Below, piece by piece: positions 44,300 through 53,400 of a stretch of 64,000 nt of DNA. Source of the stretch: Branchiostoma floridae (lineage: Eukaryota; Chordata; Leptocardii; Amphioxiformes; Branchiostomatidae); the NCBI RefSeq assembly GCF_000003815.2, contig NC_049989.1, positions 1,787,644 to 1,851,643 on the forward strand, in the 5' to 3' direction. Under the pieces are notes generated by a model that searched no databases, was not told the origin of the DNA, and saw only the letters and a program-made list of their open reading frames with translations. The position numbers and the translations under genes were made by a program. Each line of letters opens with the position of its first letter. Within the stretch, counting starts at the first letter, position 1.

Positions 44300-44960
44300 C
44301 ACATGACCTTACCAGATACAGCATATGTGCGTCCTACCTATCATTATCATTCGGCCTTGAAGGTTCGACTCCAGAAGTTAGTGTTATTTGTTTTTCGAAA
44401 ATATTCCAAGAATGGTTTGGATAGAAACTTTCTTGAAGTTATGATGCCTCCTTTGCGCGACTCAATGGCGCCAAATTCATCTATTGCCCGGACACCATTC
44501 ATAGTTTACGGAGACGTGTTTTAAGAGGGACTAGAGCAACACAGATTGCAATGAATCAGCTTGTCCGCGAACATACCTTTGATGCCTTTGAACACACACA
44601 GCTGAACGCCTACAGAAACTGAATCGACCCCAGCGTATCCCTTAACTGTAAAACGTCGGACAAGGGAAAACACAGAACACTATCTGTACCACTGCACTGT
44701 GTAAGATACGAGAGAGAGCGGCATCAGCTACTGAATGAAGTGGACAACATCTACCAAACATACAGTATAACGCAGGAGGAAAGAGCAGTGGATATTATAA
44801 CACTGGCGGGGATGAGGGAAGGGGGACTAAGTAGCAGTGCAGAGGACAAGCACCAGTGAAAATATGACAACTACTGTACGAAGCACCATGCAGTGAGAAG
44901 TACCAAAGGTCCATGTCTAGCGGAGAAATAGACGTAAAAAAGAACATCATCAATTCAATG
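44300..44960 (+). pseudogene. Decayed LINE reverse-transcriptase end
   Basis: Pieces in shifting frames: ALKVRLQKLVLFVFRKYSKN, RGTRATQIAMNQL, and EHYLYHCTV then RYERERHQLLNEVDNIY. The last is the usual H-C finger end of non-LTR ORF2. Stops and frameshifts break it. Confidence 0.5.
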
Positions 44961-45009
44961 AGAAAGTTGACGTACCTTTTAGCGCTAGTTGCAGAACTGT
45001 AGAAAGCGT

Positions 45010-45267
45010 TCAATTCTTCCCGTACGCTTGGTGCTTTTGTCCTTTCCTACCTTTGGGCGCTACACCTTCTTCCAAAGCCGACGATGATGAAGAAAAAAGA
45101 AGAACCTTTTCGAGGGCATCTTCTTTGGTTGGCTCAACATCCAGTTGTTGGTCTCGTTTCTGTGCTATTCGGTGACCAACGCAGTTCCTGGCAGTGTCCA
45201 TTAACCAAACCTCATACGTGGAGGCCGATAACTTGCCCGTAGCAACTGTAAACATCTCGGTAAACAA
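45010..45267 (-). CDS. Unrecognised small reading frame, minus strand
   Basis: 85 codons, coding-like: TGKLSASTYEVWLMDTARNC, VGHRIAQKRDQQLDVEPTKE, then a Ser run and a basic end. A GT donor-like AAAGGTAGGA occurs inside. It may be a first exon of a minus-strand gene or a remnant. Confidence 0.3.
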   Translation of the reverse strand: MFTEMFTVATGKLSASTYEVWLMDTARNCVGHRIAQKRDQQLDVEPTKEDALEKVLLFSSSSSALEEGVAPKGRKGQKHQAYGKN

Positions 45268-45269
45268 TG

Positions 45270-46784
45270 ATAATACTTATTTGTTCTAGAACAATGCAGG
45301 CGATCGACAATAAACTGATTTCTTATGACATGGGATGGACTCGAATGCTCGGACAATGGCAACTGGTTTACCGGTAACATTATATTTTACAGGGAGCGCT
45401 TTACAATGTCCTGGAAGTCTTGGAATCTAGGATTCTTGTTCATGTTATGGGGACTAGACAACATTTGTACGTGTATTGCTTTCATTCTTAGATACGTGCG
45501 GTTCTCTTTTGAATCGTTTATTTTTCGTCATCAAATTGTTAGTTTCTGTAAGAAGTGGGCAGATGTTGTGGCCCCGGGTTCTTATTTGGAATTGCTGCCG
45601 AGAGTCTAAGACTGAAGGGAAGAACAACACGCAGGGACACAGGCCATTTTCCGCATACACACGGACTGCTTGCTGGAGAGCTACATCCTCGTGTCTACAC
45701 TCCACGCACGACTCAAACCAACTGATCTCTCTCTCTCTCTCTCTACCAGCAAGCTTGTCCTGTTTTATTCATACAAATTCACGTATTCATACATACTATA
45801 GAGGTGACAATGCTTTTGAAGTCTCTCTGTTGTTCTAGATATCAAAGGCTGGGCGACTACCGTGTATGTGTTAGTTCTGTCTATGGCTTTGGTGTGAATC
45901 ATTTACACCTGTCACATGCGGAGACGAACCTTCGTCTCCAGACGACAGTAATCAAAATGCAAATCTCCATACTTCTCACTCTGGCTACAGCTCTGTGGCA
46001 CTAATCAAAACAACAACATACTTAAGCCCTACCAAAGTGATACCAAATAATACATACAAAGTATAAAACACAGTGAAGTTCATTTCGCCCTACTTACATT
46101 TCGAAGGAGGCTTCTGTAACCACGGTACCATGGCAATAGAACGAACAGAACCGACAACATGGCGTTCCTAGCTGACTGAATCTACGGAAATAAACAACAA
46201 CAACAACGATATTGCGCTGTTAGTTGATACACTAATGACAGGAGTTGCTGGTTTCTCTTGCCGAGACGTGAATAGTTTTCAACGTTTGTGTACCCCAGAA
46301 ATACTCCCAGTCCAACTGCAGTAGGCAAAGTAAGTAAGGTAGTTGAGTGAACTTGTCAACATATTGTTACATTGCTTTGTCCGTTTTGAGCGATAGAAAA
46401 TCCGGAAACGCATGCATGAAACTTTATGTTTTTCGTGGCTAAAACTCATAATTTCAAAATGAGATTATTCAGACGAAAAACTAATTTGGAATTTTTTTTA
46501 CAGTTTGAAATACGTTTCCGCATAGATCATCCATATGTAACATGTCACACACACGGTGTGATATATATGCCAGGGCGGAGATTGCGCAATCACTTTTTCT
46601 GCCGGTAGATCATACATAGAGTCTATTAAAGACCATCCCAACACTATCCCTAGCATCGTGACGGCCATTTCTCTCGACAGAGACTCCGATCACGATTTCT
46701 ACCGGTAGTTCTAAGCAGGTATTCCTACACTCTTCCCTGACATTTGGAACTGTACATCGCCCAAAACCAGCTGAAGACTCGGAC
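45270..46784. promoter_or_regulatory. Upstream region of the unknown gene
   Basis: No exon recognised. An X-box-like GGTACCATGGCAAT lies near 46128-46141 and a (TC)n run at 45724-45743. Probably 5' flank. Confidence 0.3.
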
Positions 46785-48601
46785 ATGGAAGGTTTGATAG
46801 ACTTACAAGACGTCAGGATACCCCCCGCAGCGGCCATGCACCTGGCCATAAAGGAGTACCTGGCCGCCGCCAAGCTACCCACCTTAGACAGGCTGCTGCA
46901 GGGTACTGGGTTCACTCTGGACACCCTACAGAAGAGACTGGTGAACGCGAGTTTGGACGGAGCACGTCCTGAAAGGTACAGTTACTTCGTTTCTTTCTTG
47001 GGGGAAGGAGACAGTCGGGATTGGAAAGAAATCACCTTCCAACATTTCGAAAAGCGAATGTGGCTCTGGTCAATTTCGTCAAATTACAAAACACGTGTAC
47101 CATATGCACGTACAGCCTCATTGACGAAATAAAAAAATACATATTGTACGTACTAGACACCATACAGTATTATGATAGATTGCAGGCACCTGTTACGGCG
47201 CAAGCACAATTGAACACAAACCTGATGTTCAAACATTCAACACATATCTGAATCCATAAGTATTTCAAGTAAGTCAAAGCCTTTTGATCACACCAGCACT
47301 GTCGAAAGTGACAGTTCTGTCTGTTTATCCCGCCGTTGCCGAGTCGCTAAAAGGTGTACGAGTGGTTTCCGACTGGCTTACCGCAAAGGCACCGATGTTT
47401 CCATTATACATTATCGATCGCGAACTCAAAAGACAAAACCACCACGAACGCTCCATTCTCTCTTTACCTCGAAATTAAATCACAGCGAAATGCAGTTACG
47501 GCGCTTTCAGCCTACTGTATGTCGTCAGTTTTACTTTCCAGGGTGGTAGCTGCCGCACAGATCATCAAGTTCACGCTGAGGAGATACTCACTCATTCACT
47601 CACTCACTCACTCACTCACTCACTCACTCACTCACTCACTCACTCACTCACTCACTCACTCACTCACTCACTCACTCACTCACTCACTCACTCACTCACT
47701 CACTCACTCACTCACGGCCCGTAACCTCAGTGGTCGTATAGGCTCCACGACATCCCTCAGCGGTGATCTTTGCCCATCTCGTTCTGTCCTCTGCCCCTCT
47801 GATCAGTTGTTCCGTGCTTAGGCCAGTCCAGGCCCTTATGTTGTCCAGCCACGTCTTCCTTGGTCTACCTCGTTTCCTCCCTCCTGCTACTGTGCCTTGA
47901 AGTATGGTCTTAGCGAGGGAGTTGGGTCGGCATATGTGGCCGAACCAGTTCAGCTTCCTGCGCTTGACCTCGGAAGTGGTTCTTGCTTTTCCTATAGTTA
48001 AGAACTTATGTTGTATCATGCATTGTTGTTATTTTGTGACCATGTATATGCTATTTATGTCGGAGTGAAGTTTGATGTACCATCGTCTCCTGAAAATCAG
48101 GGCGCCCGCCCTGAGTGAGCACACCTGGCTAAATAAATAAATGAAATGAAATGCCTCTGCTTGCTGACGTACTGACCTGTTTGTCCTCCGTTGCAGGTAG
48201 GAGATGCCAAGGAGGGCAAGGAGGAGATAGTACTTTCAGCTATTTTACATTGTTGTACTCTACTTTGCAGGGTGATATCAGCGGCACAAATCATCAACAT
48301 GTACCGGTACGACACTGCCGAGGTGCTGTTTTACCTGAGCGCCGATCTGTGCAAAATCCCTCTCAGAAACTTCGGACCAGCTTACCACGAGCTACAGAGG
48401 GCCTACATTGAGGCGATGGCCATGATCCCGGAGGCTCCGGACATCCACGCGTCCGGCGATTCTAACTCGAGGATGGAGACACTGATGGAGGAAGAGGATG
48501 GAGTGGAAGATGAAGATGAAGAGGAAGGTGAGGGAGATGTTGAGATCGAGGACTGGGCAGAGGCTGAGGAAGAATTCGAAATAGAAGAAGCACTGGAATA
48601 G
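46785..48601 (+). CDS. Unrecognised two-exon gene, 173-residue protein with acidic tail
   Basis: Exon 1 (46785-46975) starts at an ATG in ggacATGgaa and ends AG|GTACAG. Exon 2 (48271-48601) follows a pyrimidine-rich CTTTGCAG acceptor and ends at TAG. The joined frame is 522 bp. The N-terminal half looks helical (MHLAIKEYLAAAKLPTLDRL) and is faintly LisH-like, but I would not assign a domain. The middle has AAQIINMYRYDTAEVLFYLS. The last ~45 residues are mostly Glu and Asp. Codon use and splice phase support a real gene. The 1.3-kb intron holds a duplicated and broken exon 2 edge (47542), a (CTCA)n tract and two LINE fragments. Function unknown. Confidence 0.7.
47542..47587 (+). pseudogene. 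Duplicate edge of exon 2 of the unknown gene, cut off by LINE tail
   Basis: After a TTTCCAG acceptor this stretch reads RVVAAAQIIKFTLRRY, in the same phase as the true exon 2, which reads RVISAAQIINMYRYDT. Most differences in the shared first 11 codons are silent or conservative. Homology stops where the (CTCA)n tract begins, so a LINE insertion appears to have truncated a duplicated or alternative exon. The frame stays open through the microsatellite. Confidence 0.5.
47588..47715. repeat. (CTCA)n microsatellite, about 32 copies
   Basis: Nearly pure CTCA. It abuts the 3' end of a minus-strand LINE, where it reads (TGAG)n, so it is best seen as that LINE's expanded tail. Confidence 0.95.
47708..48019 (-). 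mobile_element. LINE reverse-transcriptase C-terminus with (TGAG)n tail
   Basis: The 103-codon minus-strand frame has RRKLNWFGHICRPNSLAKTI, GRKRGRPRKTWLDNIRAW and EDRTRWAKIT, the standard C-terminal signature of many non-LTR ORF2 proteins. 5'-truncated. Confidence 0.85.
48006..48150 (+). mobile_element. LINE 3' end with AAAT tail, abutting the opposite LINE
   Basis: GGGCGCCCGCCCTGAGTGAG, CACACCTGGCTAAATAAATA and AATGAAATG form a CR1-like 3' end; a related end lies at 62440-62500. Confidence 0.6.
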
Positions 48602-49024
48602 CAGGTTGACTGATAAATCTACACTGATGTTGTCTACATTGGTCTACCGTACTGCCTGTATGTAGAGCTATGTATAGATTATGAGTTTTGGTGAATCACG
48701 TATTGAAAATACTTATGAGTTATACATGAGTTCTTCGTGCCAGCCAAAAAGGACATGTACAGTGCGCTGTGGTCGACGTACGGTCGGAGATTGCTTTCGA
48801 TGATAATCAAAGGCTGGCAAAGTGCTCGTCTGGCTAAAAATAGGAGAGTATATAATATGAATGTGCCTTTGCTGTATAATCAAATGTGAGACAGTCTTGG
48901 AGGCCGTCGGACATGAATTACAACTAGAAAGGCCGGTATTTGCTTAGGAGCAAATTCAGCTATTTTCACTCCGCTCCCCCCCTTTATGCAAACATGGACT
49001 GTTCCAAAATTGAATTTGAAAAAA

Positions 49025-49030
49025 AATAAA
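49025..49030 (+). terminator. Candidate polyadenylation signal AATAAA
   Basis: An AATAAA lies 424 bp after the stop codon of the unknown gene, the first I noticed there. Position is plausible for its 3' UTR end. Confidence 0.35.
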
Positions 49031-49166
49031 TCCCATGTGAGAATGACGGAACTACGCTGCTACTATACTATTTTTATTATGTATACGGTAATCCAATTTT
49101 TATTTCTTGATAACAACACGCACACAACATGCTAGTGTTTCACACATTAACAAAGAAGGCACCGTT

Positions 49167-50093
49167 CACCCCCACCTAACTCCTTCTGCTTTTCCCCCTA
49201 CCCGTTCTCCTTTTCCCCCGGACTTCTCCTTAACCCCCGCTGTACTTCTGCTGTGCCCCCGTCCTTCTTCTTGGCCCCCGGTGTACTTCTGCTTGCCCCC
49301 CGCCCTTCTGCTTAACCCCCAATGGCCGCCGTCAACCCGAATTTCACGTAGTCGACACGAAAATCGTTCAGAAAGCAACAAAAACGGTCGCGCCACGGAA
49401 CATGAAATAGCCTATTCTCAATGACACATTCTGGGCCACCTTTCTGCAAAGTGGCGTTTCACAACTCCTTCCCAGCGGTTTGGAGAGAGCGAGCGGTAAC
49501 AGCTATCGCCAGAATTGCGCAATAGTCCATATAGCCACTCGAGCCGTCCATGATCCAAGCCGCTTCTCACCCGAATTTGCAGAAGTGTTCTCGAGATTTA
49601 GCGCGATTTGTACGACGCCACTTGGTAGAGAGGTGGCAAAGATTGTTTGCCAGACCATAGGCTATATGAGACCGTGTATCGTTGCCGTGCAGGGTGTTTA
49701 GGCACGACTTTCGTGTGAGTACCCGATGCTGACGGGGCGGATGCATACGCCCTTCACCGAGAGGGCGAGCCTTTGAAGTAAAGACTGGGAAGGAATTGTG
49801 AAACGCCACTTGGCAGAAAGGTGGCCCAAAATTTGTCATTGATAATAGGCTATTTCATGTTCCGTGGCGCGACCGTTTTTGTTGCTTTCTGAACGATTTT
49901 CGTGTCGACTACGTGAAATTCGGGTTGACGGCGGCCATTGGGGGTTAAGCAGAAGGGCGGGGGGCAAGCAGAAGTACACCGGGGGCCAAGAAGAAGGACG
50001 GGGGCACAGCAGAAGTACAGCGGGGGTTAAGGAGAAGTCCGGGGGAAAAGGAGAACGGGTAGGGGGAAAAGCAGAAGGAGTTAGGTGGGGGTG
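49167..50093. mobile_element. 927-bp element with 309-bp near-identical terminal inverted repeats
   Basis: Arms 49167-49475 and 49785-50093 start CACCCCCACCTAACTCC and are identical over at least 230 bp. Five-base duplication CCGTT at 49162-49166 and 50094-50098. The outer part of each arm is an array of CTTCTGCTTAACCCCC-like motifs. No ORF spans the 309-bp centre. Superfamily unclear; a 5-bp duplication with CAC ends allows Transib. Confidence 0.88.
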
Positions 50094-50099
50094 CCGTTT

Positions 50100-51880
50100 T
50101 ACTTCAAGAAAAAAGGTTTTATTTCACAAACGGAAATTGTGTTGTATTTTTTCTACAGATGCGTTGACACGTTATGCGACCCTAAACGTAAGTATTACGT
50201 ACCCACAGCAGACAATAGCGTGGTTATGATTAAAGTTTTCCTGCTTATTTACACAAGGCAAGGGCAATTACTGCACTTATTCAAGGTTGTCACAAGCATA
50301 ACTAATCTTCATACAAGCAGACCGGTACCTCTTCAAACAAACTTCACTACACTTTTAACTCTTTACCAAGATATGCTTATTAGCCGTTTTTAGCAAAGTG
50401 CATTTAAAAAAAAAATCCAGTTGGATATCATGGCTGAACTGCAATGACATTATCAGTACAAATACATATAAAGTTATGCACATTGTATTCAGACAAAAAG
50501 GATCACATTCCGTTTTTATACCTAGAGTTAATCAGGTAATACATTATATTGATGAACAAAGATTATTAGCCACCGTATGTTTGCACGAAGTCTGTTTCAT
50601 ATATCTAAATGTTTTGTATGCTTTTTGTCTAAAAGGACTCAGCAATTGCAGTAATTATACGTCTGTTATAACCTTAAAGTTCCATTTATTTTTCACATAA
50701 ACTAACAGATCTCGAGAACCTTATTATGCGCGGCACTGCGCACGTGATCCACTAAGTAGTACGAAGTCTTTGCTGATTGGCTACCGAGACAATTCAATTA
50801 GCAGACCGTGAACCCGCCGCACCTGTCAGCTGCGTGTTCAAGGACCCTTTTGTCGGCTTTGTTTACCACAAATGGTGAAACGTAGGAACGCGTTGAGCGC
50901 CGCTGAGAATACTGTAGTTGCAAGTTAGGAATTTACGTGTTTGCAAGCAAAAGTCAGTGAGATTTCTGAAACAACAGCAGTTCCGTGATAAACGGAACCT
51001 TCTCAAAAATAATAATTCAACGCTAATACATATGTCATTATTTTTTTATGTGATCATGTGTACATGTGGCAGCAAGGCGACCCGCGCGGCGGTTGATTAG
51101 CCACTACCAGACTTCCGCCTGGTTGAATAGAGGACTTTTGCCAAGTTCAAGGAATAAAAGCCTAGTATATAACCTTCTTGGTTGGAGTTAATTGGCCTAT
51201 AAGTGTTGGCCGGCCTGGCAAATTGCAAGTCGCAAACTATAGTCCTCGGCCATGTGACGTTAACTTATCTGGCGTGTTTTCTGTCTTTTCCTGACCAATT
51301 TCTTCTATTTTTTTGACGCGGAGCGGCTTTTAATTGTGGACAGTGTAACAGCGGGGCTCAAGCACCGCCAAATCGACCATGCCAAACAGCTCTGAGCTTT
51401 AGGCGTTGTGGTTTTCGCACTGGGATTGCGATATTGTTTCTCTCTGTTGTTGATGACTTGTTCTGTGGTGAATCCTGCACTTGAAATGAATCCTCTGGCC
51501 GGCCGACTCTCCTAGCATACTATTGACTCTATTTGTCCACTTTCTACAATTAGACCACCGATCCGTGGAGCCTGGTAGAGGCTACACTTGACTGAGGGTG
51601 GCATCCTGTCTAAAATGTGCCTACGTATCTTGTGCTTGCGTCTGATAAAAGCTCCTTGTTGCGTAGAGGTTTGTGACAATAAATTTGATTTGAATTGGTG
51701 ACAATAGCACTGAGAACAATGCCCTCACACCGTGTCATTATTCGTCGTTCATGAATTTGATAACAGCAGATATTCCAACAACACCCGCATTCGCCGGATG
51801 ACGACGCGTGTTCATGAATATTAATTAGAGCAAGCAGGGGTGACCGCGTGCACGGCCGCCACCTGGTCATACCACAGGGA
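50100..51880. other. No gene recognised
   Basis: 50100-50700 is AT-rich with open frames on the plus strand but no recognisable protein. 51655-51700 (GTGACAATAAATTTGATTTG) looks like a LINE 3' end. Confidence 0.4.
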
Positions 51881-51894
51881 AGGTGATTACGTCA

Positions 51895-52267
51895 TTTACC
51901 ATATATGGTGAGACGCTCAGAGGCGGTGAAGACGAAAACGCAGACGAAAAACCCCGCCAAATTGGCTTATAAATCATTTTTAAGTGATTTTGTGCCAAAA
52001 ATGATAACAGGGTTCTTTTAGTAAATATCTCATGCACTATCATACCAAATTTCGGGTCCCTTGGGTTTAATACCTGGGCACGGGAGGCACAATTATACAG
52101 TTCGGTCAAAACACCACCTAAAAACATCCATAAAATCATTTTAAAAGTATCTATCAAAAAACCGAAGAAAACGTCTGAGGGTATTGACCCAAGGTACACT
52201 TGTGCCAAATTTCAGGTCATTCGAGCTAAGAACGACGGAGAGGAAACACTTTAAAGGTCGTGACAGG

Positions 52268-52302
<35 letters not shown>

Positions 52303-52370
52303 AGAAACGGTACGAAAACAACATTTTCACTCGAAGCGTACCTTCGGTACGCGGAGTGAAAATAAATACA
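51895..52370 (+). repeat. Dispersed repeat with (GAAA)n and terminal hairpin
   Basis: Two similar blocks (ACCAAATTTCGGGTCCCTTG; GCCAAATTTCAGGTCATTCG), then GACAGGAGAAAGAAAGAAAG up to 52306, then a perfect hairpin at 52323-52363 (GCGTACC ttc GGTACGC inside ATTTTCACTC/GAGTGAAAAT). Confidence 0.65.
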
Positions 52371-52587
52371 GAGTATTTATTTGAAAATATCAATGTCGGA
52401 CTCTGAAAGGGAGTGAATCTCTGCTTTTTCATGGAATAAAAATGGTGTTCTTTCATATCGAATCATTGTCTTCACTTCATTCCTCGCGAATGACGATCGT
52501 CCTAAAGCCAACAACTTCTTCAGATGTAGAGACAAAACGTATAGCTCATAGAGATGCACTGTAAAAACGCACGAGAGTACTATTACT

Positions 52588-52742
52588 GTAATCTCCAAGT
52601 CGAGATCTTGCGTGGCATAAGATACATACTAGTAATAGTAGTATCATAAGCCGGCAGAGGAGTTAACTCCTTTGCCGGCTAAACTCGCTTTCCCCAGCTT
52701 CTGATAATATCTTATGCCACGCAAGATCTGCTTGGAGATTAC
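52588..52742. repeat. 155-bp inverted repeat upstream of ESS2
   Basis: GTAATCTCCAAG...CTTGCGTGGCATAAGATA pairs with TATCTTATGCCACGCAAG...CTTGGAGATTAC. A second palindrome sits inside: GCCGGCAGAGGAGTTAACTC then CTTTGCCGGC. Possible MITE. Confidence 0.75.
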
Positions 52743-53085
52743 TATAATGTCTATTACTGATCCCTTTAATACTTATATTTAATACTCACACCAAGTGCGT
52801 TTGCATTGTTCAATGTAATTGCAGACCGTACCACGGCGACATCTGTCAACTTTGGATAGTAACTGCAGTGCTGATTTGCTTTGCATACAACTTGTCTTTT
52901 CAGTTTGGAAACAAATTTGGAAACAAACATAATCCTATTGTCACTGTTAGCATTAGAAGTTATAGAAACCGTCGTTGTGCCATATAAAGAGGGGGATATT
53001 AATATCTCCGGATTTCATTGACGGATTTCACTCATTTAAAGTTTCACCGTGATGCAGGGTCTCACTTGTCACAGTAAAGGCCACA

Positions 53086-53093
53086 TGACGTCA
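53086..53093. promoter_or_regulatory. Palindromic CRE (TGACGTCA) upstream of ESS2
   Basis: A full palindromic CREB/ATF site 191 bp before the ESS2 start codon, in sequence without repeats. Functional role is inferred. Confidence 0.5.
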
Positions 53094-53127
53094 CATACGT
53101 TCCCTAACCTTTGACCTAACTCATCTT

Positions 53128-53136
53128 ACTTCCGGT
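53128..53136. promoter_or_regulatory. ETS/GABP site (ACTTCCGGT) upstream of ESS2
   Basis: A consensus ETS-family site 148 bp before the ESS2 ATG. CRE plus ETS is a common pair in promoters of housekeeping genes. Confidence 0.45.
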
Positions 53137-53283
53137 TGCGTTGTTGTGACGATTTGTCTTGGAACGATGCAGTTTTTTGTCGTGTAACTCGTGATATTTA
53201 CGACTTTGAAAATCATAATAGCACCAGAACTAAGGAGAGTTATTGAATTGAGCAAGAGAGTGAACAGAGGTGAACTGTAAGCC

Positions 53284-53400
53284 ATGGCGCTCGTGAAAAA
53301 GGACGAGAAATCCATGGCTGTTTCTACCACAGACGGTGGGGAGGGGGGCAAAGCAAAGAAGCCTCCTAAGAAAGTATTGGACGAGGACACCTATGTGCAG
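53284..53400 (+). CDS. ESS2: ESS2 exon 1 (start codon)
   Basis: ATG in gccATGgcg, a good initiation context. Encodes a Lys-rich N-terminus ending KKVLDEDTYVQ, then GTAAGT. The conserved LDEDTYV is where family alignment begins. Confidence 0.92.

Noticed and set aside
49166-50229. Identical 76-residue frames on opposite strands
   Set aside because: They arise from the inverted arms of the transposon; GGGGG/CCCCC motif arrays, not protein-like.
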